NCBI RefSeq assembly: GCF_003390395.1
Contig: NZ_QUOV01000001.1
Location: 62,001-126,000, forward strand
DNA: 64,000 nucleotides
From: Thalassotalea euphylliae
GTDB taxonomy: Bacteria > Pseudomonadota > Gammaproteobacteria > Enterobacterales > Alteromonadaceae
Direction of reading: 5' to 3'
How positions within the stretch are numbered: the first letter of the stretch is position 1; every line of letters starts with the position of its first letter. This document shows positions 17,337 to 26,477 of the stretch, in pieces. Below the pieces are notes generated by a model. It saw nothing but the letters and a program-made list of their open reading frames with translations. It ran no database searches and had not been told where the DNA came from. The translations under genes were made by a program, and so were the position numbers.

Positions 17337-17897
17337 TTAAATAGCTTCAAGCACTTCAATGGCTTGCACTTGCAGTTTGAACTTGCCCGCGGTTTTATCG
17401 CCAATCAACAAGCCAACTTGTATGGCATCGCCAAACTTAAGTGGTGGCGCATCTTGAATATCGCGTCCACGAAAGCGTGGACTAAAATCATCCTCGGTAA
17501 AGCTGAGTTGTTGCCATTGGTTGGGTTTGGTGGTGAACTCGGCAACGTAGGCAGCACCTTGATAAACGTCGTGCGTCTTGAGGCGTAATTGATACTTGCG
17601 GCCGTCACCTTTAACAACCAAGCGAACTACGCCGCCGTTGCTGAAGTCTGGTGAAATTACACGTCTAATCGATGCAAAACCGCCTTTATTTGCCAGTGAC
17701 ACGTCACCTTCAAACACGCCATAGCCAAATTCGCCTTGGTCATATTGAAAATAAAAGCGACTGGTAGAAATACCGCCCATCACAGAGTCGTTAATGGTCT
17801 GCCAATGCTTGGTTTCGATATTATCAAAAAGGATGTCATTCGCTAAAACTAGTGACGGAAATGCTGCGAGCAAAACAAGTACCTTGGAAAATTTCAT
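17337..17897 (-). CDS. exported CIA30 family protein
   Basis: 186 residues. The signal peptide (MKFSKVLVLLAAFPSLVLA) is followed by a CIA30 domain (NADH:ubiquinone oxidoreductase intermediate-associated protein 30, galactose-binding-like jelly roll): WQTINDSVMGGIS, GVFEGDVSLANKGGFASIR and YQLRLKT. In eukaryotes CIA30 helps complex I assembly. In bacteria the role is unknown, and export makes a chaperone role at complex I doubtful. It is first in a likely CIA30-TIGR02450 operon within the photorepair cluster. Confidence 0.87.
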   Translation of the reverse strand: MKFSKVLVLLAAFPSLVLANDILFDNIETKHWQTINDSVMGGISTSRFYFQYDQGEFGYGVFEGDVSLANKGGFASIRRVISPDFSNGGVVRLVVKGDGRKYQLRLKTHDVYQGAAYVAEFTTKPNQWQQLSFTEDDFSPRFRGRDIQDAPPLKFGDAIQVGLLIGDKTAGKFKLQVQAIEVLEAI

Positions 17898-17988
17898 TAC
17901 GATAGCTCCAAATGAAGCCTTGAGCTTTTTACTAGTACTGTCTTACGCGCAGAGTGCGGGGAAAGTTCAACGCTCCCTTGTTGACTGC

Positions 17989-18462
17989 TTACTTATACCA
18001 GATTTCGATCACTTCGAGATAACGCTCGCCCTCGGGGGTTTTAACCACTACTTCATCATCAACTTGTTTGCCGATCAATGCGCGGGCGACGGGTGAATCA
18101 ATGCTAATTTCGCCTTTTTTAACATCCCATTCATCAACTCCAACAAGGCGATAGGTAAACTCGTTATCGTCTTCATCAATCAGCTTGACCCAAGCGCCAA
18201 AGAACACTTTGCCTTCTTGCTGTTTTTCAGGGTAAACGATTTGCAGGTCTTCAAGGCGTTTATTTAGAAAGCGCACGCGGCGGTCAATTTCTCTGAGGCG
18301 TTTTTTACCATAGATATATTCGGCATTTTCACTGCGATCACCTAATGCTGCGGCTTCAGAAACCGCTTTGGTGACTTTCGGGCGCTCATCTTTCCACAGG
18401 TATTTCAGTTCGCGATCAAGGCGTTCATAGCCTTCACGGGTAATGTAATTTGATTTTCGCAT
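17989..18462 (-). CDS. greB: transcription elongation factor GreB
   Basis: 157 residues from the ATG at 18462; an upstream TTG at 18471 adds three codons. N-terminal coiled coil with the acidic tip LGDRSENAEYIYGKKRLREIDRRVRFL. C-terminal FKBP-like domain with KVFFGAWVKL and SIDSPVARALIGKQVDDEV. The GKVFFGAWV signature separates GreB from GreA. It stimulates transcript cleavage by backtracked RNA polymerase. Single gene, minus strand. Confidence 0.95.
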   Translation of the reverse strand: MRKSNYITREGYERLDRELKYLWKDERPKVTKAVSEAAALGDRSENAEYIYGKKRLREIDRRVRFLNKRLEDLQIVYPEKQQEGKVFFGAWVKLIDEDDNEFTYRLVGVDEWDVKKGEISIDSPVARALIGKQVDDEVVVKTPEGERYLEVIEIWYK

Positions 18463-18488
18463 GGGTGCCAAGTTTATCTTAAAAGCAG

Positions 18489-18968
18489 TTATAACAGTAA
18501 ATTATCATTAATTGCGGTAAAGCTATCAACCGCATTCACTAGGGTATTGGCGGTTAGTTGCTCAACGCCAAACACTTGGGTTGTCACTTGATTTTTATCG
18601 CGAATATGGTGCATCAGTAAATCAAAGTCGCCATCGCCAGATAGTAAGATCACTTTATCAACCTCAAGCCCAGCTGCAGCCTCCATTATATCTATGGTAA
18701 TGCCGACATCCCAATCGCCTTTGGCACTGCCATCTGCCCGCTGAATAAAGGGCTTGAGTTTGACGTTAAAACCTATGTGTTTTAGTGCTGTTTGGAATTT
18801 GTGTTGCTGATCATCACTGCGCTGTATTGCATAGGCATTGGCGAGCTGAATATCGTGGTCTTGGCTAAGCTGCTGCCAAAATGCGCGATAGTTAAACTGA
18901 CGGCCATAAATTTGGCGAGTAGTGTAGTAGATATTTTGTACGTCAACGAAAATCGCGGTTTTTATCAT
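18489..18968 (-). CDS. NYN domain (LabA/PIN-like) protein
   Basis: 159 residues. The NYN/PIN-like nuclease fold is shown by AIFVDVQNIYYT (first acidic residue), KGDWDVGITIDIMEAA and KVILLSGDGDFDLLMHHI, which keep the acidic residues of the predicted metal site. This DUF88/LabA-like family is thought to cleave RNA, but substrates are unknown. It is 26 bp upstream of greB on the same strand and could be co-transcribed with it. Confidence 0.87.
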   Translation of the reverse strand: MIKTAIFVDVQNIYYTTRQIYGRQFNYRAFWQQLSQDHDIQLANAYAIQRSDDQQHKFQTALKHIGFNVKLKPFIQRADGSAKGDWDVGITIDIMEAAAGLEVDKVILLSGDGDFDLLMHHIRDKNQVTTQVFGVEQLTANTLVNAVDSFTAINDNLLL

Positions 18969-19161
18969 GAGGAGCGGTCAACCGATTAAGGAAGTTTTTT
19001 AACAGTTACTGAGCATATATTGAGTGCAGTTAATAGTCGAATTGAATGTGGGGCTGATAGTGAAATTGCGAGCAGAATAAACACAGCGCATGTGAGCACT
19101 AGCTGGTACAATTAGGCTTTAAGCATTATACACCTTTCTCATTTTTAAAAAGGGCATCGAT

Positions 19162-20547
19162 TTGCAGTCAGCCAAGTTCTCAACCTTGCCGTTGAAAAAA
19201 CCATTGTTAACTAATTTAGACACCTTAGGCTATGTCGAAATGACCGACATTCAAGCGCAAAGCTTACCGTTGATTTTGGCGGGTCAAGATGTGATTGGCC
19301 AAGCCAAAACAGGCTCAGGTAAAACCGCCTCATTTGCATTAGGGTTGCTGAATAAGCTGGATGTGAAAAAGTTTCGCGTACAAAGTTTGGTGTTGTGTCC
19401 AACGCGTGAACTTGCCGATCAAGTAGCAAAAGAAATTCGCCAACTGGCACGTGCGATCCACAATATAAAAGTGCTGACTTTGTGTGGCGGCATGCCGATA
19501 GGCCCACAAATTGGCTCGTTAGAGCATGGCGCGCATATTATTGTTGGCACGCCGGGTCGCATCGAAGATCACCTTAGCAAAGGGCGATTGGATTTAACGC
19601 ATTTGAATATGCTGGTGCTAGATGAAGCCGATCGCATGTTAGAAATGGGCTTTCAACAATCACTCGATGCGATTATTGATTATTGCCCTGTGGTCAAACA
19701 GTCGCTGCTGTTCAGTGCCACTTTCCCTGACAAGATCAAGGCAATTGCGAGTCGATATTTACACAAACCTGAGCATATCAAGGTGGAGTCGGTGCACCAA
19801 ACCAGCACGATTGAACAAGTGTTTTATCCGGTGGACAGTAATGATGACCGATTAGATGCGGTAAGACGCTTGTTGCTTGCTCATAACCCCGCCTCAACCG
19901 TCATTTTTTGCAATACCAAAGCCGCGGTACAAACCGTAGAGCAGGGGCTGCGTGATTTTGGCTTTAGCGTACTCGCACTGCATGGCGATTTAGAGCAACG
20001 TGAGCGCAATGAAACTCTGATCCGTTTCGCGAATAAAAGCGCCTTAGTGCTGATTGCTACCGATGTTGCTGCCCGAGGGTTAGATATTGATGAACTTGAA
20101 GCGGTGATTAATTACGATATTACGCCAGATCCAGAAGTGCATGTGCATCGCATTGGCCGCACTGGACGCGCTGGCGAAAAGGGTATTGCCTGTTCAATTT
20201 ATTGTGACAAAGACACGCGCCGCATCGCGGATATTGAAACCTATCAGCAAATCACCATTAGTACCTTGCCGCTGCCAGATGGCAGTGTACTAGCCCAGTC
20301 GCCGGCTAAAGCAAGCATGACCACACTACAAATTGACGGCGGTAAAAAACATAAGTTGCGCCCTGGCGATATTGTCGGTGGCCTAACGGGGAAAACAGGT
20401 ATTGCCGGCGATCAAATTGGCAAAATTCAGGTGTTGGATGTTAAGGCCTATGTGGCGGTTGGCAACAAAGTCGCTAAGGCGGCGCTGAAAAAAATTAGCG
20501 ACGGCAAAATGAAAGGCCGTAATTTTCGCGCCCGTATTTTGCGCTAG
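19162..20547 (+). CDS. dbpA: ATP-dependent RNA helicase DbpA
   Basis: 461-residue DEAD-box protein. Q motif TDIQAQSLP, Walker A AKTGSGKT, PTRELADQV, LDEADRMLEMGF, SATF and HRIGRTGRAG are in order. The C-terminal DbpA RNA-binding domain (TTLQIDGGKKHKLRPGDIVGGLTGKTGI...KMKGRNFR) directs it to hairpin 92 of 23S rRNA during large-subunit assembly. The start is TTG at 19162, supported by AAGGG upstream and by the absence of an in-frame ATG before the Q motif. Confidence 0.95.
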   Translation: MQSAKFSTLPLKKPLLTNLDTLGYVEMTDIQAQSLPLILAGQDVIGQAKTGSGKTASFALGLLNKLDVKKFRVQSLVLCPTRELADQVAKEIRQLARAIHNIKVLTLCGGMPIGPQIGSLEHGAHIIVGTPGRIEDHLSKGRLDLTHLNMLVLDEADRMLEMGFQQSLDAIIDYCPVVKQSLLFSATFPDKIKAIASRYLHKPEHIKVESVHQTSTIEQVFYPVDSNDDRLDAVRRLLLAHNPASTVIFCNTKAAVQTVEQGLRDFGFSVLALHGDLEQRERNETLIRFANKSALVLIATDVAARGLDIDELEAVINYDITPDPEVHVHRIGRTGRAGEKGIACSIYCDKDTRRIADIETYQQITISTLPLPDGSVLAQSPAKASMTTLQIDGGKKHKLRPGDIVGGLTGKTGIAGDQIGKIQVLDVKAYVAVGNKVAKAALKKISDGKMKGRNFRARILR

Positions 20548-20738
20548 TCAGATTTTACTTTAGCCTTATTTTACTTTAGCCATATTTTACATTAACAAAG
20601 TTTTTAGGCTAAATTGCGCATGACATTCGCTCTGCGCATTAATGTTATCAAGCAAGCATATTGCCGTTAATTGAGTATATAATTTTCGGCAATATTTCGT
20701 TTACACGAACATATGTTCAAAATTTTCAAAGGTTTTCT

Positions 20739-23120
20739 ATGAGCCAGATTGCTCACCAAATCGCCCGCGAACTGCAAGTCAAACCTGCGCAAGTCAACGC
20801 GGCGATTCAATTGTTAGATGATGGCGCAACTGTGCCTTTTATTGCCCGTTACCGTAAGGAAGCAACTCAAGGTTTAGATGATGGTCATTTGCGCAACCTG
20901 TCTACTCGACTAGTCTACTTGCGCGAGTTGGCGGAGCGTCGCCAAGTAGTGTTAACCAATATTGAGCAGCAAGGTAAATTAACCGATACCTTGCGCCATG
21001 CTATTGAGCAAGCTGACAACAAAACCCGATTGGAAGATTTGTACCTACCGTACAAGCCAAAACGCCGCACTAAAGGACAAATAGCTATTGAAGCGGGACT
21101 TGCACCATTAGCGGATCAACTTTTTGCTGATCTCAATTTAGTGCCAGAGCAAGCTGCGCAAGCTTTTCTCACTGCTAACAAAGAGAATGTCGATAAAGGT
21201 TTTAACACTAGCGAAGAAGTGTTAGCTGGCGTGGTGAGTATTTGGGCAGAGCGCAGCGGTGAAGATGCTGAGCTACTGGCTAAGCTGCGTAATCACCTGA
21301 AAAAACAAGCGCATTTAGTCAGCAAAGTGGTCAAAGCCAAACAGAATGAAGCGGCGAAATATCGTGATTACTTTGCTCATCATGAAGCATTAACTAAAGT
21401 ACCCGCACATCGCATGTTAGCTATGCTACGTGGCAAGAACGAAGGTTTCTTGCGCTTAAGCATTGATGTTGACCCAAACAGTGATAGCAAAAGTTACTGC
21501 TCAGCACACGATGTGATTGCTCAGCATTTTGGTCTACGTTTATCAAATCAAGCAGCGGCAAAGTTTATTGGCGCATTAATCCAACAAGTTTGGAAAACCA
21601 AGTTATCTGGGCAGTTTGAAACCGAGTTTTTTGGCGCCTTGCGCGAGCAAGCCGAGCTTGCTTCAATCAAAGTATTCGCCAGCAACTTAACTGATTTATT
21701 GATGGCAGCACCAGCTGGTGCGAAAGTGACCATGGGCATTGACCCTGGGCTGCGCACGGGCTGTAAAGTGGCGGTCATTGATGAAACAGGCAAGCTAGTG
21801 CAAACCGCGACGATTTACCCACATGCACCGCAAAACAATTGGGATAAATCAATGCGTACGTTGGTGAACCTAGCGCGTCAGCAAAAAGTTGAGCTGATCG
21901 CCATTGGTAATGGCACCGGATCGCGTGAAACTGACAAACTCGTGGGTGAAGTGATTGCCGCGTTTGAACAACACAAACCAACTAAAGTGATGGTTAGCGA
22001 AGCAGGTGCTTCTGTATATTCCGCATCAGAATTAGCGGCGGCTGAATTCCCAGAATTAGATGTTTCTATTCGTGGCGCGGTTTCTATTGCTCGTCGCTTG
22101 CAAGATCCATTAGCAGAGCTGGTTAAAATTGATCCGAAAGCCATAGGTGTCGGTCAATATCAGCATGATGTTAGTCAAAGTGCATTAACGGCTTCACTTG
22201 ATAATGTGATTGAAGATTGCGTAAATGCGGTTGGGGTTGATGTGAACAGTGCCTCACCCTCATTGCTTGCACGGGTAGCGGGCTTAACCAAAACCATCGC
22301 ACAGAATATTGTTGATTACCGTGATCAGCACGGTCGCTTTAGCGATCGCCGTCAGTTATTAAAAGTAGCGCGTTTAGGGCCAAAAGCGTTTGAGCAAGCG
22401 GCGGGCTTTTTACGTATTCGCGAAGGTGACAACAAGCTAGATAACACGGGAGTTCACCCGGAAAGTTACCCTGTGGTTGAAGCCATTATTCGCCAATTAC
22501 AAACGCAAGTTGATGAGCTGGTTGCAAACCAAACCTTGTTATCACAAGCCAATTATCAAAACCTGCCAGCTAATACGGTTGGTGAGTTAACGTTTAACGA
22601 TATTATCGACGAGTTAAACAAACCTGGTCGTGACCCGCGCCCAGAATTTAAAGTGGCGCAGTTTAAAGAAGGGGTTGAAAGCCTTGCCGATCTTAAGCCG
22701 GGTATGGTGCTCGAGGGCGTGATTTCCAATGTCGCTAACTTTGGTGCTTTTGTTGATATTGGCGTGCACCAAGATGGTTTAGTGCATATTTCAGCACTGA
22801 CTAACAAGTTTGTCAGCGATCCGCGTGAAGTGGTGAAAGCAGGCGATGTGGTGAAAGTGAAAGTGTTGGAGTGTGATGTTGAGCGTAAGCGTATTAACCT
22901 CACCATGCGTTTAGATGATGATGTTAAACCATCAGGTAAGGGACAGGGTGGTAACGCGGCTAATCACGCGCAACCTAGCCGTAAACATCAGGGTAACTCA
23001 AATGGCAAACCACAACATAAAACGGGTGGTGCCAAGCATAAGCCACGCAAAGAAAAGGCTCCTGCAAATGCTGCGATGGGTAATGCCTTTGCCGACGCAT
23101 TTGCCAAATTAAAAAAATAA
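20739..23120 (+). CDS. tex: Tex family RNA-binding transcription accessory protein
   Basis: 793 residues. N-terminal helical domain, the YqgF/RNase H-like domain ([18 protein letters not shown]), a helix-hairpin-helix ([21 protein letters not shown]) and a C-terminal S1 RNA-binding domain ([31 protein letters not shown]). The basic tail is rich in Gln, Asn and Lys. The frame is open from 20661, but homology starts at MSQIAHQ, with AAAGG upstream, so 20739 is chosen. Tex is a nucleic-acid-binding factor that affects transcription and stress tolerance. Monocistronic. Confidence 0.95.
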   Translation: MSQIAHQIARELQVKPAQVNAAIQLLDDGATVPFIARYRKEATQGLDDGHLRNLSTRLVYLRELAERRQVVLTNIEQQGKLTDTLRHAIEQADNKTRLEDLYLPYKPKRRTKGQIAIEAGLAPLADQLFADLNLVPEQAAQAFLTANKENVDKGFNTSEEVLAGVVSIWAERSGEDAELLAKLRNHLKKQAHLVSKVVKAKQNEAAKYRDYFAHHEALTKVPAHRMLAMLRGKNEGFLRLSIDVDPNSDSKSYCSAHDVIAQHFGLRLSNQAAAKFIGALIQQVWKTKLSGQFETEFFGALREQAELASIKVFASNLTDLLMAAPAGAKVTMGIDPGLRTGCKVAVIDETGKLVQTATIYPHAPQNNWDKSMRTLVNLARQQKVELIAIGNGTGSRETDKLVGEVIAAFEQHKPTKVMVSEAGASVYSASELAAAEFPELDVSIRGAVSIARRLQDPLAELVKIDPKAIGVGQYQHDVSQSALTASLDNVIEDCVNAVGVDVNSASPSLLARVAGLTKTIAQNIVDYRDQHGRFSDRRQLLKVARLGPKAFEQAAGFLRIREGDNKLDNTGVHPESYPVVEAIIRQLQTQVDELVANQTLLSQANYQNLPANTVGELTFNDIIDELNKPGRDPRPEFKVAQFKEGVESLADLKPGMVLEGVISNVANFGAFVDIGVHQDGLVHISALTNKFVSDPREVVKAGDVVKVKVLECDVERKRINLTMRLDDDVKPSGKGQGGNAANHAQPSRKHQGNSNGKPQHKTGGAKHKPRKEKAPANAAMGNAFADAFAKLKK

Positions 23121-23262
23121 GCCACACCAATTCGCGTGAACGCTTTGAAGTGGCCTTTCAAATAAGGAATGGTCACTTCACTACTCCTTACTTTTCAACA
23201 CGCTCTAACTTAATTTATCAGTCGAACAAAGACTAATAATATCAATCGAGAGGAGTACCCTG

Positions 23263-23687
23263 ATGAATGGCTATCGTATTAGTTGCCAATTAGCAGACAT
23301 GGACTTTGAGGTAATACACGGCTTTATCTCAAGCAGTTATTGGGCAAAAGGAATGCCTGCAACAACATTACACAAGGCGCTAGCTAATTCGCTGTGCTTA
23401 ACCAACAAGACCAAACGCTTGCCTTTGCACGCGTGATCACGGACAAAGCTACGTTTGCTTATTTGGCTGATGTGTTTGTCTTAGAAAGTGAGCGAGGCAT
23501 AGGTTTAAGCAAATACCTTGTTGAACATATCGTTAGCCATGAGGATTTACAGGGACTTCGTCGTTTTATGCTCGCCACGCAAGACGCACATAGCTTATAC
23601 GAAAAGTTTGGCTGTAATTCGGTTTATGAAAACGAGTCAAAATCGCTAATGCAGATTCGTGATCCTGACGTTTATTTAGCCAATTAA
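23263..23687 (+). pseudogene. GNAT acetyltransferase, frameshifted
   Basis: A strong AGGAG precedes the ATG at 23263. The first frame reads MNGYRISCQLADMDFEVIHG...SSSYWAKGMP...ANSLC, the usual N-terminus of this GNAT family, then runs into a TGA at 23434. The rest of the family (LAFARVITDKATFAYLADVFVLESERGIGLSKYLVEH...LYEKFG) continues in another frame from about 23394 to 23687. The two parts join cleanly if some 10 bases were lost near 23393-23400. Either a real inactivation or a sequencing error. If intact it would acetylate a small molecule or protein; the substrate is unknown. Confidence 0.8.
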
Positions 23688-23813
23688 GAACCATAATAAT
23701 TTGTGCTAGATCAATATCCTACAATGCACTCGGCGTAAACTGAAATTATCGATTAAGGACTTATGTTTCCTTATCACACGATTAATTTGAGCCTAAGTAG
23801 GAGTAGTTGAATT

Positions 23814-24074
23814 ATGTTTAATGAAAAACACGATTTGCATCATGAATTTCCTGAGTTTAAAGACGCTATCCGCCATTTAAAGATGAACGATGCTCATTTC
23901 GCGCGCTTGTTTAAAGAATATCACGAGCTTGATCACGAGGTGATTCGCATTGAGCAAGGGGTTGAAAATACCTCTGATGAATATTTAGAGCAGCAGAAGA
24001 AGCAACGATTACACTTGAAAGATGCCTTGTTTACCATGCTGAAAAAGCATGAGTCTGATGTAGCTACGGCTTAA
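23814..24074 (+). CDS. YdcH/DUF465 family small protein
   Basis: 86 residues, almost wholly alpha-helical: HDLHHEFPEFKDAIRHLKMNDAHFARLFKEYHELDHEVIRIE, then the QQKKQRLHLKDALFTMLKKHE segment typical of DUF465 (YdcH). The family is a small coiled coil of unknown function. It is followed by a clear terminator at 24150-24172 and so stands alone. Confidence 0.9.
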   Translation: MFNEKHDLHHEFPEFKDAIRHLKMNDAHFARLFKEYHELDHEVIRIEQGVENTSDEYLEQQKKQRLHLKDALFTMLKKHESDVATA

Positions 24075-24149
24075 AATTCAGTCATATTTTATCCTCTATG
24101 CTTTCCCAACCTTGTAAGTAAGCAACTTTGAAATTTAGCATTGTGCTAG

Positions 24150-24172
24150 GCTACCTTCGGGTAGCTTTTTTT
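24150..24172 (+). terminator. intrinsic terminator after the DUF465 gene
   Basis: GCTACC, TTCG loop, GGTAGC, then seven T. A textbook plus-strand terminator about 75 bp beyond the stop codon. Confidence 0.9.
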
Positions 24173-24199
24173 ATGCCAATACCTTACCGATGTTGGCAT

Positions 24200-24231
24200 A
24201 AAAAAGCCCTAGCCGGTTGGGAGGCTAGGGC
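24200..24231 (-). terminator. intrinsic terminator after the Sel1-like gene
   Basis: GCCCTAGCC / GGCTAGGGC stem with an 8-nt loop and a run of six T on the minus strand, about 60 bp after the stop codon. It faces the plus-strand terminator at 24150, insulating the two convergent genes. Confidence 0.9.
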
Positions 24232-24291
24232 AAACGTCACTATTGATCCAGAGATATCAATACGACTAGTGATTGGGTTATATTGTGCTCT

Positions 24292-24825
24292 TTAGTTAGC
24301 GGCTAGCGCTTGGTTACTAGCGTAGTAAAAGCCGTCTTTTACTTCTGTTTTTGTACATAAGTGCGTTGGCTTTTTCGAACCTAAGGTTTTGGTATTACGG
24401 CATTTCATTTTCTGTGCTTTCGCACCGTACTGAGCTTGATAATCTTTTGCCTGCTCTTTTGCTAAGGCTAAATAATCTGCCGGTAATTTTTCATCTAGCA
24501 TGGCAAGAGGTTTCTTCCAATGTTTAGACTTTTGCTCATTTGCAACGGATAACCACGCGTAGCTTTTCAGTAAATCTTGCTCTGTGCCTTGGCTGTTTAA
24601 ATACATAGTACCCAAAATATATTGAGCTTGTTTTTCACCGCGCTTTGCCACGATTTCCAACGCAGACAGTGCTTTTTCGTAATCTTTCGCTTTGTATAAA
24701 TCTAATGCTGATTGGTATTCGGCTTTGTAAGTATCGACTTCAATCAAATTGGCATTGTTAGCACTGGCAAATACAGATGTGCTGCTGATAGCTAAACCTA
24801 AAAAGATGCTGGCTAATTTGTTCAT
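24292..24825 (-). CDS. exported Sel1/TPR-like repeat protein
   Basis: 177 residues. Signal peptide MNKLASIFLGLAISSTSVFA, then helical repeats of the Sel1 type (SALDLYKAKDYEKALSALEIVAKRGEKQAQYILGTMYLNSQGTEQDLLKSYAWLSVA). Two cysteines in the C-terminal part (KCRNTK, LCTKTE) could form a disulfide in the periplasm. Sel1 repeats bind proteins; the partner is unknown. Monocistronic with its own terminator. Confidence 0.8.
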   Translation of the reverse strand: MNKLASIFLGLAISSTSVFASANNANLIEVDTYKAEYQSALDLYKAKDYEKALSALEIVAKRGEKQAQYILGTMYLNSQGTEQDLLKSYAWLSVANEQKSKHWKKPLAMLDEKLPADYLALAKEQAKDYQAQYGAKAQKMKCRNTKTLGSKKPTHLCTKTEVKDGFYYASNQALAAN

Positions 24826-25182
24826 GGTGATTCCCTGTCAGTAAATGTAATACTTATTAAGTTGCACAAAGTGTTACAAAGGTTGTGCCAATCACAAATT
24901 ATTTTTTAATTTATTGAAAAATAAGAGAATATATTCTTTGTGGATAGCGTGATAAAACGCTTGGTTTAGGCGAGAATTCAATATTTGGTCAAATTGATTA
25001 AATGTTAGTGGGTAAGCGCACTTAAGGGCTTATTTGATTGAAGAGTCTGATGTTGAATCAGTTAATGTGCTGATTTGGATAGAATGTTTTTGGTGTTTGA
25101 AAAGAGGTGAGGAGATAAGCGCAGCACTAACTGTGCTCGGCTACCTCGCCACCTAAAATAATCTTGATAGGTATTATCTGCT
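24826..25182. other. 357-bp intergenic region, AT-rich
   Basis: No ORF or RNA gene is visible. It holds the promoter region of the Sel1-like gene, a short palindrome GAATATATTC near 24940, and the probable terminator of the porin gene at its right end (25105-25154). Confidence 0.5.
25105..25154 (-). terminator. possible terminator after the porin gene
   Basis: On the minus strand AGGTGGCGAGG...CCTCACCT form an interrupted stem with an inner GCAC/GTGC hairpin, followed by CTTTT. It lies about 30 bp beyond the porin stop. The short T-run makes it moderate at best. Confidence 0.4.
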
Positions 25183-26217
25183 TTAAAGCACGTATTTCAC
25201 CGAAAACTGTGCGTAGTCAGAGTCTGCATTTGAATCTTTTTGTTCAAAGTTACCTACTTCAAATCCCCACGAAAGTTGCTTAGTAAGGTTGTTAAAAATA
25301 TTGATACCCCAGTGAATACGCTTAGCGTCGGCAACATCTGTGGTTGTTTTGCCATAGAATACGTTGGTACGGTAGTCATCAAACCAAAAGTGGCGGTAGG
25401 CAACCATAAAGGAAGTGGATTCTTCTACTTCTTCGCCAACGAGGTCACGGGCTGCAACAACACCAACGTAACGACCTGTTTCGCCGCCATGGTATTGGAA
25501 TCTAATGTCGTCGCGACCAAAGGTTTTTACTTTACCCGCAATACCATAACCAAAGGCAGATTCTGAGTTACCGCCAACCGTATTAAGCTGACGTGCTAGC
25601 CCTGCGACTGAAACATTACCCCAGTCGCCTGAGAAGGTGTATTTGGCGATAACATCAGGTACTGAATCTTGGCTGGAGTCACCGCGATCGGATTCTGGGT
25701 TTTCAATTGCCACTTGCAAGCCACCATAGGTGTATCGAATTTGCCCTTGGCGGATAAAGGCGACAGAGTTAAGTGGACCGGCAAAATCAGCAGCTTCAGC
25801 TAATGCGCTGGTGTTCACAAATGTTGACCAAGTTTGCCCCACTAGGAAGTCTTTGTATTTAATGAAGGCGTGACGAATACGAGGGTTCGATGAGTTAGAG
25901 ACAATTTCGTTGCCACCACCACCGTGAAAGTCCATTTCAATAAAGCCGGTAATATCGCCGTGAACATATTTCGTGTTGAAACGCGTTTCCGTTGCTCTAA
26001 AACTAAACCTAGAAATATCACCGACATTACCAGCGCCGACCCAATAGTCATTGGTAATACTGTTAACGTTGCCATCGACATACCTTGCATCGAGTTTGAT
26101 ATAGCCGCCGAATGTCAGGCTATCTTTGTCAGTAATTTTTATTTCAAACCCTGCGTTTGCCTGTGATGAGGCAGCAAGAATGCCTGCCACGAGTAGTGAC
26201 TTGTTAGACGTTTTCAT
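25183..26217 (-). CDS. DcaP-like outer-membrane porin
   Basis: 344 residues. The signal peptide ends ...AASSQANA, followed by a beta-barrel pattern (FGGYIKLDARYVDG, RFNTKYVHGDITGFIEMDF, NPRIRHAFIKYKDFLVGQTWSTF) typical of DcaP-family trimeric porins, and a terminal YAQFSVKYVL strand. It should let small anions or carboxylates across the outer membrane; the substrate is not known. It lies downstream of acs on the same strand with a 260-bp gap, which hints at a link to acetate or carboxylate use. Confidence 0.85.
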   Translation of the reverse strand: MKTSNKSLLVAGILAASSQANAGFEIKITDKDSLTFGGYIKLDARYVDGNVNSITNDYWVGAGNVGDISRFSFRATETRFNTKYVHGDITGFIEMDFHGGGGNEIVSNSSNPRIRHAFIKYKDFLVGQTWSTFVNTSALAEAADFAGPLNSVAFIRQGQIRYTYGGLQVAIENPESDRGDSSQDSVPDVIAKYTFSGDWGNVSVAGLARQLNTVGGNSESAFGYGIAGKVKTFGRDDIRFQYHGGETGRYVGVVAARDLVGEEVEESTSFMVAYRHFWFDDYRTNVFYGKTTTDVADAKRIHWGINIFNNLTKQLSWGFEVGNFEQKDSNADSDYAQFSVKYVL

Positions 26218-26398
26218 CTTGATCTCCCGTTACTATTAGCACCGAGACTTGGCTTGTTGAATCAATCTAGGGGCTAAGTTGCTTGTTGTAATTAACTGTT
26301 TTAGCTTTTTGTTTTAATTGTTTTTATCGTTAGTTTTTCTGGCTCTTTTGTTAAGTTTTGCCGTGTTAAGGAAGTAAGGCATACCGGTTGAGATAACG

Positions 26399-26441
26399 GG
26401 CGCAATATCGAAGCACATGGTTTGGTTATCGTTATTGCGCC
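26399..26441. other. stem-loop between acs and the porin gene
   Basis: A perfect 9-bp inverted repeat (GGCGCAATA / TATTGCGCC) with a 25-nt loop, starting about 37 bp after the acs stop. No T-run follows on the minus strand. It may be a 3'-end stabilising hairpin or a rho-dependent end. Confidence 0.45.
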
Positions 26442-26477
26442 AGTGTTTTCTCGTTGGTGTGTTATTCCTTTAAAGTT

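Noticed and set aside
22556..22906. 116-codon minus-strand frame in tex
   Set aside because: Shadow of the S1-domain region of tex; no independent start signal.
23146..23180. Stem-loop GAAGTGGCC/GGTCACTTC after tex as an intrinsic terminator
   Set aside because: The stem is reasonable but no T-run follows on the plus strand, so a terminator call is not supported.
25240..25566. 108-codon plus-strand frame within the porin gene
   Set aside because: Antisense to a clear porin reading frame, no ribosome-binding site, no recognisable domain.
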